Positions 34,914 through 43,589 of a stretch of DNA of 64,000 nt are shown in pieces (within the stretch, counting starts at the first letter, position 1; each line of letters begins with the position of its first letter). The DNA lies in contig NZ_JBHUDD010000008.1 of NCBI RefSeq assembly GCF_042677865.1, positions 12,354-76,353 on the forward strand. Direction: 5' to 3'. The position numbers were made by a program, and so were the translations under genes. A model generated the notes under the pieces. The model saw only the letters and a program-made list of their open reading frames with translations. It had not been told where the DNA came from and did not search any database. The stretch comes from Lutimaribacter salitolerans. GTDB taxonomy: Bacteria; Pseudomonadota; Alphaproteobacteria; Rhodobacterales; Rhodobacteraceae.

Positions 34914-35711
34914 TTATACCGTATAACGAATAACCATCCCGTCATAGGCCGGGGTGATATGCTCGGGCGTTTCGTCCGCGACGGTCTGGTAATCCAGATC
35001 GATGTGCATGTTGGTCAGCACCGCCCGGCGCGGGGCCAGTTGGGTGATCCAGTCCAGCGTCTGGTCCAGATGCGCGTGCGTCGGGTGAGGCGTGCGGCGC
35101 AGCGCGTCGACGATCCAGCAATCCAGACCCTGCAACACCGGCCAGGCGTCATCGTAGATTCTGAGCACATCCGGCAAATAGGCCAGGTCACCCACCCGGA
35201 ATCCCAGCGCGTCGATGGCCCCGTGGTTGACCTTGAACGGCGTCAGGGTGATCGGCCCGCCTGCCCCGTCCACGGTGACATCGCCCTTGATCGTGTGCAT
35301 GTCCAGGATCGGGGGATAGGGGCTGTCGTCGGGCTGGACAAAGGCATAGCCGAACCGGGAATACAGATCATTCTGCGTGTCGCCATCGGCCCAGACCGGC
35401 AGGCGCTTGCGCATGTTGAACACGATCATCCGCAGATCGTCGAGGCCATGGACATGATCGGCGTGGCTGTGGGTCCAGATCACGCCATCCAAGGCGCCCA
35501 CGCCCGCATCCAGCAACTGGCTGCGCAGATCGGGCGAGGTGTCGATCAAAACACGGGTGAGGCCCGCCTCGGTTTCACGCTCGATCATCATCGAGCAGCG
35601 ACGGCGGCTGTTTTTCGGGTTCGTCGGGTCGCAATCGCCCCAATGCCCGCCAAGACGCGGAACGCCGCCGGATGATCCGCAGCCAAGGATGGTGAAACGC
35701 AGCTCGGCCAT
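34914..35711 (-). CDS. MBL-fold metal hydrolase (PhnP-like)
   Basis: This 265-residue metallo-beta-lactamase-fold protein has the metal-binding THSHADHVHG with His81, His83, Asp85 and His86. It also has a Cys-containing loop early on (GCGSSGGVPRLGG) typical of PhnP/tRNase Z-like phosphodiesterases. Later His residues appear in FKVNHG, ALRRTPHPTHAHLDQ and LTNMHIDLDY. PhnP itself cleaves cyclic ribose phosphates; the substrate here is uncertain. ATG 35711 overlaps the tatD stop as TGATG. Confidence 0.87.
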   Translation of the reverse strand: MAELRFTILGCGSSGGVPRLGGHWGDCDPTNPKNSRRRCSMMIERETEAGLTRVLIDTSPDLRSQLLDAGVGALDGVIWTHSHADHVHGLDDLRMIVFNMRKRLPVWADGDTQNDLYSRFGYAFVQPDDSPYPPILDMHTIKGDVTVDGAGGPITLTPFKVNHGAIDALGFRVGDLAYLPDVLRIYDDAWPVLQGLDCWIVDALRRTPHPTHAHLDQTLDWITQLAPRRAVLTNMHIDLDYQTVADETPEHITPAYDGMVIRYTV

Positions 35712-36517
35712 CAGGCGGCGGCCCTCCATTGCGCGGCTTTCCAGAACAGGCGGTCGAAATTGGCCTGCGTCTGCGCAGCGAAATCGGGGTATGGCATGCC
35801 GAACACCTCGGCCGCGACCTGCGCGGTGTGCGCGGTATAGGCGGGTTCGTTGCGCTTGCCGCGATGGGGCTTGGGGGCAAGATAGGGTGCGTCGGTTTCC
35901 ACCAGCACGCGCTCGACCGGGGCGGCGGCGAAAATTTCGCGCACTTCGGAGGATTTTGGAAAGGTGGCGATGCCCGACATCGACAGGTAGAACCCCAGCT
36001 CCAGCGCCGCGCGGGCCAGATCCGGCCCAGACGAAAAGCAGTGCATCACGCAGGTATAGGGCCGGTCGCGGTGCATTTCGGTCAGGAGGCGCGCCATGTC
36101 GTCATCGGCGTCACGCGCATGGATGATCAGCGGCAGACCGGTTTCCTGTGCGGCCTGAATATGGATGCGCAGCGATTTCTTCTGCACCTCGGCACTGTCG
36201 GCGGTGTAGTGATAATCAAGCCCGGATTCGCCGATGCCCACGAATTTCGGATGTTGCGCCAGCGCCACCAGTTGATCCACGGCTGCCAAAGGTTCGTCAG
36301 CCGCGCTCATCGGGTGGGTGCCGGCGGCATAGAACACCGGCGCGTGATCTTCGGCGATGGCGCGCACCTGCGGTTCGTTGCGCAGCCTGGTGCAGATCGT
36401 GACCATGCGGGTCACGCCCGCATCAACCGCACGGGCGATGACGTCGGGCAGTTCATCGGCGAAATCGGGAAAATCCAGATGGCAATGGCTGTCGGTGATT
36501 TCGGGCGTTTCGGTCAT
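35711..36517 (-). CDS. tatD: TatD-family metal-dependent deoxyribonuclease
   Basis: This 268-residue TIM-barrel hydrolase has metal ligands His11 and His13 in DSHCHLD, the segment VGIGESGLDYHY with a bridging Glu, IHARDADDD, MHCFSSG, and the C-terminal ETDAPYLAPKPHRGKRNEP. It is a 3'-5' exonuclease family linked to DNA repair and to protein quality control. It sits in the dacF-tmk-holB-tatD-MBL operon, 15 bp after holB. Confidence 0.93.
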   Translation of the reverse strand: MTETPEITDSHCHLDFPDFADELPDVIARAVDAGVTRMVTICTRLRNEPQVRAIAEDHAPVFYAAGTHPMSAADEPLAAVDQLVALAQHPKFVGIGESGLDYHYTADSAEVQKKSLRIHIQAAQETGLPLIIHARDADDDMARLLTEMHRDRPYTCVMHCFSSGPDLARAALELGFYLSMSGIATFPKSSEVREIFAAAPVERVLVETDAPYLAPKPHRGKRNEPAYTAHTAQVAAEVFGMPYPDFAAQTQANFDRLFWKAAQWRAAA

Positions 36518-36532
36518 AGCGTCCTTCGCGGC

Positions 36533-37681
36533 TTACGCGGCGGTTTGCTGAATCTTGAAGACCGTATCTAGGACAAGGGAGGCAGGGTCAAGGTTGACTG
36601 CCCGTGCATGGCCTACCCGTGCGCTGATGGTTTGCGCCAGATCGGCCCAGGCGCGGGCATGGCGCGGCGTGGGGGCCAGCCGTGCCAGCAGATCGGATTC
36701 GCCCGGGGCGGCGGGCACTTGCGGGGGGTGGCCCATCGCCCCGGTGCGCGCCAACCGCGCCAGCAGCAGATCCTGCAGGTGAAACAACAGATCCAGCCGC
36801 GCCTCGGCCCCGCGCGCGGCGGCCAGTTCGGCCAGTTTCAGCGCGCGCGGCCGATCCAGCCGGGGCAGTGTCGCATACAGCGCCACAAGATCAGCATAGA
36901 GTTTCAGCCCGTCCAGATTGATCAGGCGCACCGCCTCGCCCACCGATCCGGCGGAAAGCTCGGCCAGAGCGGCGGTATCGGCGGGCGTGTCGACGTCCGC
37001 CTGCGCCAGCGCCTGCTTCATGCCTTCAGGCGTCAGGGTGCAAAGCCGCAATTCGCGGCAGCGCGAGCGGATCGTGGGCAGCAGGCGCGAGGGCTGGTGG
37101 CTGACCAGCAAAAGGGTGGTGCGGGCGGGCGGCTCTTCGAGCATCTTGAGCAGGGCGTTGGCGGCCTGTGTGTTCATCTCGTCAGCGGCATCGACGATCA
37201 CCACGCGCCGGCCCCCGTCCGAGGCGGACAGGTGGAGAAAACGGCCAAGTTCGCGCACTTCGGCCACACGGATGTCGTTTGAAAACTTGCCGTCCAGCAG
37301 GTTCTTGCGGCGTTCGGAGTCCTGCGAGCCTGCGCCGCCGCGCCGCAGCAGGTGCAACCCGGGTTCAGACAGCGCGCGCAGCCGATGCGCCACCGGGTGA
37401 TCGGGGTCGATGTGCAAGGACGCCGGGGGCGGCGGTGCGCCGAACAGGCCATCCTCCTGCGCGTCAGGCGTCGCCAGCAGAAAGCGCGCGATGGCCCAGG
37501 CCAGCGTCGCCTTGCCCACGCCGCGCGGGCCGGTCAGCAGCCAGCCGTGGTGCAGACGGCCCGAATTCCAGCTGTCCAGAAACCCGGCCTGCGCTATATC
37601 CTGACCGATCACCCGCGCCGTGTGGCGCGGATGGGGGGCTCCGGCGATGCGGTCTGGTTCGGGGGTGTCTGTCTCGCTCAT
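36533..37681 (-). CDS. holB: DNA polymerase III subunit delta'
   Basis: This 382-residue AAA+ protein is part of the clamp loader. The P-loop region is WLLTGPRGVGKATLAWA (about 47-63), the sensor region VVIVDAADEMNTQAANALLKMLEEPP is conserved, and SRCREL is the arginine-finger region. The zinc module with four Cys seen in E. coli is not present. It overlaps tmk by 4 bp, an arrangement common in this group. Confidence 0.92.
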   Translation of the reverse strand: MSETDTPEPDRIAGAPHPRHTARVIGQDIAQAGFLDSWNSGRLHHGWLLTGPRGVGKATLAWAIARFLLATPDAQEDGLFGAPPPPASLHIDPDHPVAHRLRALSEPGLHLLRRGGAGSQDSERRKNLLDGKFSNDIRVAEVRELGRFLHLSASDGGRRVVIVDAADEMNTQAANALLKMLEEPPARTTLLLVSHQPSRLLPTIRSRCRELRLCTLTPEGMKQALAQADVDTPADTAALAELSAGSVGEAVRLINLDGLKLYADLVALYATLPRLDRPRALKLAELAAARGAEARLDLLFHLQDLLLARLARTGAMGHPPQVPAAPGESDLLARLAPTPRHARAWADLAQTISARVGHARAVNLDPASLVLDTVFKIQQTAA

Positions 37682-38310
37682 TTCAGGCGCGGTTCTACGA
37701 CGGCGCGCACCTCGGCTGCAACCGCGTCGATCGCCTGCGCGCCGTTCACGATGACGATGCGGTCGGGGTGCTGCGCGGCCAGGTCAAGGAACCCTGCGCG
37801 CATCCGCTGCTGCAAATCGGCGCCGAAGGTCTCGAACCGTTCCTCGCCGCCGTTGCGCCCCAGCGCGCGCGACAATCCGGTGGCCGGGTCCATGTCGATC
37901 AGCACGGTCAGGTCAGGCTCGACCCCAATCATCAGATCATGCAGCGCATCGACCCGCGCGCGCAGGCCCGGGCCGCGCAGACCCTGATACATGCGCGTGC
38001 TGTCGGCAAAGCGGTCGCAGATCACCAGCTTGCCTGCCGCCAGCGCGGGCCGGATCGTGCGTTCCAGGTGGTCGCGCCGGGCGGCCGTGAACAGCAGCAA
38101 CTCGGTTTCCGCCGACCAGCGGTCGGGATCGCCTTCAAGCACAAGCCGCCGGATATCCTCGGCCCCCGGGCTACCGCCCGGCTCGCGGGTCAGGACAACA
38201 TCGTGCCCCATTGCACGCAGGCTGTCAGCCAGCATCCGGGCCTGGGTGGATTTGCCGGACCCGTCGATGCCCTCGAAACTGATGAAGCGCGCAGGCGCGT
38301 GCCGGGTCAA
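37678..38310 (-). CDS. tmk: thymidylate kinase
   Basis: This 210-residue kinase converts dTMP to dTDP. The P-loop is FEGIDGSGKSTQ (12-23), the DR[YFH] motif is CDRFADSTRMYQG, and REPGGSPGAEDIRRL carries the substrate Arg. Full family length. Coupled by ATGA overlaps to dacF upstream and holB downstream. Confidence 0.96.
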   Translation of the reverse strand: MTRHAPARFISFEGIDGSGKSTQARMLADSLRAMGHDVVLTREPGGSPGAEDIRRLVLEGDPDRWSAETELLLFTAARRDHLERTIRPALAAGKLVICDRFADSTRMYQGLRGPGLRARVDALHDLMIGVEPDLTVLIDMDPATGLSRALGRNGGEERFETFGADLQQRMRAGFLDLAAQHPDRIVIVNGAQAIDAVAAEVRAVVEPRLK

Positions 38311-39476
38311 AACGCGCCCTCGGGCCCTTCGTTCAGCTTGCGCAAAAGCACGGTCGAGGCGGTGGTGATGCGCGAGATGAAGCCGCCGTTGTCGATCGCG
38401 CGATCCGCAACCAGCGTCACCCGGGTTTCGGGCAGGCCTTCGGGGGCAAAGATCAACTCGGCCAGAGGCTGGCCCTTTTCGATGGGCGCGCGCACCGGAC
38501 CGGTATGGACGACCTCGGCAGGCACGTCATCGCCGCTCAGCACCGGCAGCAACACGGTCAGATCCTCGGCCGGCACCAGCCCGACGGTGGGTTCGGCCCC
38601 CATCCAGACATCGGCCTGCGCGATCACCTGACCCTGCGTGGCAAGGCGGCGTTCGGCAAACTGGCGAAAGGCCCAGTTGACGATCGCCTGGCTTTCCTCG
38701 GCGCGGGCCTGCGCGCTGGGAAGCCCGTTGACCACGAACACCACGCGCCGGTCCCCCTGTTGCGCCGAACCGGCAAGGCCATACCCAGCCTCTTGCGTAT
38801 GGCCGGTTTTCAGCCCGTCCGCACCGATACCCAGACCCAGCAGCGGGTTGCGGTTGCGCACGTTCTGGGGCGCGCGCCCATCGAACAGGAACTCGGTTTC
38901 CGCGAACATCTGGTAGAATTCGGGGAAATCCTCGATGATCTTGCGCGACAGCAGGGCCAGATCACGCATGCTCATGACGTGGCCGTCCGCGGGCCAGCCG
39001 CTGGCATTCTTGAAGGTCGAGTTCGTCAGGCCCATCAATTGTCCGCGCTGGGTCATCAGGCGGGCAAACCCGGCCTCGGTGCCATCGGGGCTGAGGGTTT
39101 CGGCAATCACCACGCAGGCATCATTGCCGGACAGTACGATGATGCCGCGCAGCAGATCCTCGACGCTGACCCGGTCGGTGGTGTCCAGGAACATGGTCGA
39201 TCCGCCAAAGCTCATCGCGTGGCTTGAAACGGGCAGCGTCTCGTCCAGCCGCAACCGACCGTCGCGCACCGCCTCGAACGCCATATACAGCGTCATCAGC
39301 TTGGACATCGAGGCCGGCGGCAGCGGCTGATCGGCATTCTTGGACAGCAAAATAGTGCCGGTCTTGATATCCACCACAAAGGCGGCGCTGGCACGGGTGT
39401 CAAAGGCCTGTGCCGGCAGGGCAAGCATCAGGCACGCCAGAAGCGGGGCAAAGGCGCGTTTGGCGAAACGAAGCAT
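38307..39476 (-). CDS. dacF: D-alanyl-D-alanine carboxypeptidase (family S11)
   Basis: This 389-residue penicillin-binding protein removes the terminal D-Ala of peptidoglycan stems. It has a signal peptide (RFAKRAFAPLLACLMLALPAQA), SxxK at Ser56-Lys59 in PPASMSKLM, SGN in VLSGNDACV, and KTG in DGLKTGHTQEAGYG. The C-terminal region is the beta-rich anchor domain of PBP5/6-type enzymes. It heads the tmk-holB-tatD-MBL operon. Confidence 0.93.
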   Translation of the reverse strand: MLRFAKRAFAPLLACLMLALPAQAFDTRASAAFVVDIKTGTILLSKNADQPLPPASMSKLMTLYMAFEAVRDGRLRLDETLPVSSHAMSFGGSTMFLDTTDRVSVEDLLRGIIVLSGNDACVVIAETLSPDGTEAGFARLMTQRGQLMGLTNSTFKNASGWPADGHVMSMRDLALLSRKIIEDFPEFYQMFAETEFLFDGRAPQNVRNRNPLLGLGIGADGLKTGHTQEAGYGLAGSAQQGDRRVVFVVNGLPSAQARAEESQAIVNWAFRQFAERRLATQGQVIAQADVWMGAEPTVGLVPAEDLTVLLPVLSGDDVPAEVVHTGPVRAPIEKGQPLAELIFAPEGLPETRVTLVADRAIDNGGFISRITTASTVLLRKLNEGPEGAF

Positions 39477-39513
39477 GGCGGCGGTTTCCTTTATTCTTGA
39501 CCAGATCAGGCCG

Positions 39514-40446
39514 TCAGTTGGTCACAGCGTAGGCATCCGCAAAGCCCTTGTCCTTGATCTTTTTCAGCAGTGTCGCGCGCTCGGATGCGCTGGTGGCTGG
39601 TCCGACCATCACGCGCCAGAAGGTCTTGCCAGCCGTGGTCTGCTCCTTGACGGTCGGCACCATGCCTGCGGTACGCATGGATTGCGCGGTGTTCTGGGCA
39701 TTGGTTTCGACGCTGAAGATGCCGATCTGGATGAACGGCTTGTCAAGGCCCGACGCGCGGGGCGGCGCGGAAGGCGCAGGCGTGGAGGCAGGTTGCGCGG
39801 CAGGCGCAGAGGCCTCCGGCCGGGCCTGCGGCCCCGTTTCTGCGGCAGTGATGGCGGCGCTGGCCACGGTCAGGGCATCGGGATCGGCCTCTGCCGGGCC
39901 AAGTTCGGTCTGGGCCACCTGCGCAGGGGCATCCAGCGTCTCTTCGCCCTCGGCCTGCGGCTGGTCGCCATCGGCGGGCACTTCCTCGCGCCGCAGGGCG
40001 GTGATGTTGAGCTCCATCGGCGCGCCTGCCAGCATCCCCAGCGCCGACGCGGCATCCGACGAGACCTGAACCGCCGGGCCCGGGTTTTCGCGCTCGCGGC
40101 GAAACAGCGCCCCGATCACGAACTTGTCGTCCTTGGTGCTGCGGATGATCACGCGCTCGGGCTCTTTCACATCCGGATGCGCCACCCAGACTCCACCCAG
40201 CGACGGACGACCATCCCAGAGACCGGCCTCGGTTACCTGAAACACTTCGGGTGCCTCGATATCGCGCTCCACCAGCCTGACCGATTGCGCATTCGCCGTC
40301 ACCTCGGCGCCGGTGTCGGGCCGTTGTTCGAACAGGTTGAACTGACCCGCCTCGTCGCAGCCGGCCAGCGCCAGCACGACCACGCTGCCCAAGGCCAGAC
40401 GGCTTGCGCGCGCCGCCGGTCGTCTGCCCATCGCCCTGATGTTCAT
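39514..40446 (-). CDS. SPOR-domain lipoprotein
   Basis: This 310-residue protein is exported with a lipoprotein signal (lipobox LALAGC, Cys30). The middle is acidic and Pro/Ala-rich. Residues about 232-308 form an SPOR domain (FIQIGIFSVETNAQNTAQSM, TFWRVMVGPATSASERATLL) that binds denuded septal peptidoglycan. It may localise to the division site and lies 37 bp before dacF on the same strand. A region of unknown fold sits at about 55-140 (SLGGVWVAHPDVKEPERVII). Confidence 0.85.
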   Translation of the reverse strand: MNIRAMGRRPAARASRLALGSVVVLALAGCDEAGQFNLFEQRPDTGAEVTANAQSVRLVERDIEAPEVFQVTEAGLWDGRPSLGGVWVAHPDVKEPERVIIRSTKDDKFVIGALFRRERENPGPAVQVSSDAASALGMLAGAPMELNITALRREEVPADGDQPQAEGEETLDAPAQVAQTELGPAEADPDALTVASAAITAAETGPQARPEASAPAAQPASTPAPSAPPRASGLDKPFIQIGIFSVETNAQNTAQSMRTAGMVPTVKEQTTAGKTFWRVMVGPATSASERATLLKKIKDKGFADAYAVTN

Positions 40447-40650
40447 GTCTTGCCCCTTGCCCTTTGCGCGGCGTCCCGCGCGCTGTGCCGGTTTACCCGG
40501 TCCTATGATGCCTCACATCCCCCGGAAACACCGGGGTCTTTCGCAGAAGATAGCGCCAGTCAGCGTTCAAGAAAAGAGTCCAGCCGCCAATCGGCGAAAA
40601 TCCCCTTGAACATTGGTGCCTTTCTGACTCATACCCGGGCACGGCCCCGC

Positions 40651-40740
40651 GGAGGAGTGGCAGAGTGGTCGATTGCACCGGTCTTGAAAACCGGCGTGCG
40701 TGAAAGCGTACCGTGGGTTCGAATCCCACCTCCTCCGCCA
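40651..40740 (+). tRNA. tRNA-Ser (anticodon UGA)
   Basis: This 90-base gene has the class II shape with a long variable arm. The acceptor arm pairs GGAGGAG with CTCCTCC, then discriminator G and encoded CCA. The anticodon stem CCGGT/ACCGG closes the loop CTTGAAA, giving anticodon TGA for UCA codons. The T-arm contains GGGTTCGAATCCC. It is the boundary between housekeeping genes and the accessory region. Confidence 0.96.
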
Positions 40741-40766
40741 CTTGCCCCCGCGAAAGCGTTCTCCCG

Positions 40767-40787
40767 ATCCGGCTCCGGCCGGATTTT
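40767..40787 (+). terminator. terminator after tRNA-Ser
   Basis: ATCCGG and CCGGAT pair across CTCCGG, followed by TTTT, 26 bp after the tRNA. An alternative stem CCGG/CCGG is possible inside it. It fits an intrinsic terminator of a tRNA transcript. Confidence 0.75.
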
Positions 40788-41574
40788 CTCGTTGTTTTCG
40801 AGGGTTATGGGGGTAGGGCTGAGCACCGACGCTTGGGCCAAGAGGCACGGAAGCGGTCTCTCATGGCCGATATTCTCTGGACCTGATGACTGCGCCCGTT
40901 TGGTGAATTTCTTATAAAACCTTGTAATAGATGAAGAAAATCCAGCGTCCGAAATTGCTTGGATTGGAGTCGCGTTTGCGTCTGCCGCGACCGGGTTCGG
41001 AAGTTCTCAGGCCATCGCCCTTTCGAGCCTTTGCTTCCGACGCTCCCAATCGGGCATCACGTTGTCGAGGAGCTCGAAAAAGGCAGCGCCAGATGCGGTT
41101 GAGCGCGGCGTCGGCCTTGGTCCACACGGCGCTTCTCGCCGCGGGCAGGCGCTGATCGAGAACGTCGAGGACTCGATGGGCGGGCTCTCGGCCGGCGCGG
41201 TGCAGATCCGGGCCGAATGCGGCTCGGCCTTCTTCGCCAATCTCGCGGCCCACAAGGAGGTGCGCGAGACCTATCTCAACACCGCCGCCGCGGCCGATCT
41301 GCGGGGCCGCGTGGCCGACGAGGTGAGCTTCGGCGGCATCACCTTTCTCGATGGAAAGCCCGGGTTGGTTCTCAAAGGAAATCAACGGCGAAGGACGGCA
41401 AGATCAGTCTCCTCCCGAAAGCCAGGCAACCAGATAACAGGATGATATAACATAAATTTTCCTGTCTCGGGCGACGACTTTTGTGAGATTGTTACGCACC
41501 TGAAGCTAAACCGTCATCTTCGAGCTGTAGCGCATCAGCACGCCTAATGAGGGCGTCGCTGAGGAAGGAACGCT
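40788..41574. other. 787-bp eroded region between tRNA-Ser and phoA
   Basis: No intact gene is convincing here. It holds a broken phage capsid gene (41146-41346, listed separately). A minus-strand frame ending in PDWERRKQRLERAMA (41070-41007) with an apparent frameshift near 41090 looks like the degraded end of another unidentified gene. The last 140 bp before phoA are AT-richer and include ATAACA twice, 13 bp apart (41434 and 41447), which may be part of its promoter. Confidence 0.6.
41146..41346 (+). pseudogene. remnant of a lambda gpE-like major capsid gene
   Basis: About 67 codons match the middle of a lambda gpE-family (HK97-fold) capsid protein: VQIRAECGSAFFANLAAH, then KEVRETYLNTAAAADLRG, then VSFGGITF. 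In the family this stretch reads similarly, with a C-S-x-x-F-F segment, HPEVRE, and FGGITF. Both ends are lost: upstream runs into unrelated Arg/Lys-rich sequence, and downstream into KPGLVLKGNQ with no capsid similarity. It is a relic of an earlier prophage near the tRNA. Confidence 0.75.
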
Positions 41575-43047
41575 ATGAGAAAGACAATCGCAGCATCCGT
41601 GCTGGCCCTGACCGCAGCAGGCGCCGTGCACGCGCAGGATATCCCGCAGGCCGACAACGACTGGTTCGTCGCCGGTCAGGCACGCCTGCAGGCCGAACTG
41701 GCCAAGCAGGTCAACACCAACCGCGCGCTGAACATCATCCTGCTGATCTCGGATGGCAACGGCGTCGGCACCAACTACGCCTCGCGCCTGTTCGCCGGCC
41801 AGCAGGAAGGCGGCTTCGGCGACGAATACGTCCAGCCCTTCGAGGCGTTCCCGAACCTCGCGCTGGTCAAGACCTACAATGTCAACGCCCAGACCCCGGA
41901 CAGCGCCGGCACCGGCACCGCGATGATGTCGGGCGTCAAGACCAAGGCCGGGATCGTCGGCGTGAACGAGAACGTGGTCCGTGGCGACTGCTCGACCCTG
42001 CCGGGCAACACCGTGGCCTCGATGAACGAGATCATGACCGCGATGGGCAAGGAAACGGGCATCGTGTCCACCGCGCGCATCACGCATGCAACGCCGGCCT
42101 CGGCCTATGCCAAATCTGCGGACCGCAACTTCGAAGCCTCGGTGCCCGAGGGCTGCGACACGCAGAAGGACATCGCGACGCAGCTGTTCGACGCGATGAT
42201 GGCCGGCACGATCGACGTGGCGATGGGTGGCGGCAAGCGCAACTTCCATGCCGATGAGGGCGGTCGCCGTCTGGACGGCATGAACCTGATCGAGATGGCC
42301 GAAGCCGAAGGCGTGCAGTTCGCCGACAGCCAGGCATCCTTCGACGGGCTGACGCTGGACGGCACGCCGATCCTGGGCCTGTTCGAGAACAGCCACATGA
42401 TGTACGAAGCCGACCGTTCGGACGAGCCGAGCCTCGCCGAGATGACGGCCGCCGCGATCACCGCGCTGTCGGCCAAGGCGGGCGACAACGGCTTCTTCCT
42501 GCAGGTCGAGGCGGGCCGCGTGGACCACGCCAACCATGCCGGCAACCTGGCCCGCGTGGTGCGCGACCAGAAGGCGTTCGCCGACGCCGTGGCCATGGCC
42601 GACGAAATGACCGATGACGCGGACACGCTGATCATCGTCACCGCCGACCACGAGCACGCGATCTCGTTCAACGGCTATTGCGGGCGCGGTTCGAACATCC
42701 TGGGCCTCTGCATGGGCATCGACGGGGCCGGCGTTGGCCACAATGGCGAGCCCGAGCTTGCCTCGGATGGCAAGCCCTACACCGTGGCGGGCTACCTGAA
42801 CGGCGCCGGCTCGGTTCTGATCGAGCAGCCGGACGGGTCGTATTTCGGTGCGCGCCCGAACGTGACCGAGGAAGAGGCGACCGACCTCGACTACCCCCAG
42901 CAGGCGCTGGTGCCCAAGTCTTCGGAAACCCATGCGGGCGAGGATGTGGCCGTCTATGCCAAGGGGCCCTGGGCCCATCTTCTGGACGGCACGATCGAGC
43001 AGAACGTGATCTTCCACGTGATGCACCACGCCGCGACCGTCGAGTGA
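41575..43047 (+). CDS. phoA: alkaline phosphatase
   Basis: This 490-residue periplasmic phosphomonoesterase has a signal peptide (MRKTIAASVLALTAAGAVHA). Metal and catalytic residues: Asp60 in LLISDGNGVG, nucleophile Ser110 in QTPDSAGTGTAM, and VEAGRVDHANHAG, TADHEHAISF with the zinc-ligand His and Asp residues, and a C-terminal His in SETHAGEDVAVYAKG. It matches the zinc/magnesium-dependent PhoA family. AGGAACGCT is a modest ribosome site. It is followed by its own terminator, so it is a separate transcript from the ABC genes, though the neighbourhood suggests shared biology. Confidence 0.93.
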   Translation: MRKTIAASVLALTAAGAVHAQDIPQADNDWFVAGQARLQAELAKQVNTNRALNIILLISDGNGVGTNYASRLFAGQQEGGFGDEYVQPFEAFPNLALVKTYNVNAQTPDSAGTGTAMMSGVKTKAGIVGVNENVVRGDCSTLPGNTVASMNEIMTAMGKETGIVSTARITHATPASAYAKSADRNFEASVPEGCDTQKDIATQLFDAMMAGTIDVAMGGGKRNFHADEGGRRLDGMNLIEMAEAEGVQFADSQASFDGLTLDGTPILGLFENSHMMYEADRSDEPSLAEMTAAAITALSAKAGDNGFFLQVEAGRVDHANHAGNLARVVRDQKAFADAVAMADEMTDDADTLIIVTADHEHAISFNGYCGRGSNILGLCMGIDGAGVGHNGEPELASDGKPYTVAGYLNGAGSVLIEQPDGSYFGARPNVTEEEATDLDYPQQALVPKSSETHAGEDVAVYAKGPWAHLLDGTIEQNVIFHVMHHAATVE

Positions 43048-43070
43048 TCGCACCCTCGTGACATGGCATC

Positions 43071-43104
43071 GGCCCGGGGGCGTCACCCCGGGCCCCTGTC
43101 TTTT
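43071..43104 (+). terminator. rho-independent terminator of phoA
   Basis: GGCCCGGGG and CCCCGGGCC pair (43071-43079, 43086-43094) with a GCGTCA loop, followed by CCTGTCTTTT. Strong intrinsic terminator, 24 bp after the stop. Confidence 0.88.
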
Positions 43105-43163
43105 GCCGGTCACACTCTTCGTTTAGGTGCACAGGCGAAGACCCTTCGACAAGGAGCCTAAAG

Positions 43164-43589
43164 ATGAAGCGCCGCACTTTGCTGACGACGGGCCTTGCCC
43201 TTGCCGCGACCCCGATCCTGACCGGGCGGGCGCGGGCGGAAGATGCCGCCAGGATCCGCGACCTCTACTCCGGCGGCCGCACACTGAGCGACTGGGCGCA
43301 GTCCAACGTGGGCGACCGCGTCACGTTCGAGGGCTACATGGCCCCGCCGCTCAAGGCGAACTCGAAATTCTTCGTGCTGACCGCGTTGCCGATGTCGGTC
43401 TGCCCCTTCTGCGAGACCGAGGCCGAGTGGCCCGACAACATCGTCGCGGTCTATTCGAAGCGCGTGATCGACGTGATCCCCTTCAACCGCAAGATCGAGG
43501 TGCGCGGTCGCTTGGAGACCGGATCGTATCGCGATCCCGAAACCGGCTTCCTGTCGCTTGTGCGGCTCGAGGATGCGACCTACGGCTGA
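43164..43589 (+). CDS. Tat-exported protein with a CPFC motif
   Basis: This 141-residue protein carries a likely Tat signal (MKRRTLLTTGLALAATP, RAEA-type cleavage near 26). The mature domain looks like a small OB-like barrel: VGDRVTFEGYMAPPLKANSKF, FFVLTALPMSVCPFC, IEVRGRLETGSY. The paired Cys in VCPFC could bind metal or form a disulfide. It resembles accessory proteins of zinc-regulated ABC systems. AAGGAG precedes the ATG; its stop overlaps the ATPase start as TGATG. Confidence 0.75.
   Translation: MKRRTLLTTGLALAATPILTGRARAEDAARIRDLYSGGRTLSDWAQSNVGDRVTFEGYMAPPLKANSKFFVLTALPMSVCPFCETEAEWPDNIVAVYSKRVIDVIPFNRKIEVRGRLETGSYRDPETGFLSLVRLEDATYG

Noticed and set aside
40912..41385. Minus-strand frames opposite the capsid relic as a gene
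   Set aside because: Only the end (PDWERRKQRLERAMA) looks protein-like and it is frameshifted away from the rest; no start or complete domain remains.
41434..41452. A Zur or PhoB operator before phoA
   Set aside because: ATAACA occurs twice 13 bp apart, and one copy resembles a Zur half-site, but no full palindrome or pair of PhoB repeats can be matched.
41506..43113. A 535-codon minus-strand frame opposite phoA
   Set aside because: The sense strand carries all PhoA catalytic motifs and a signal peptide; the antisense frame is a shadow.
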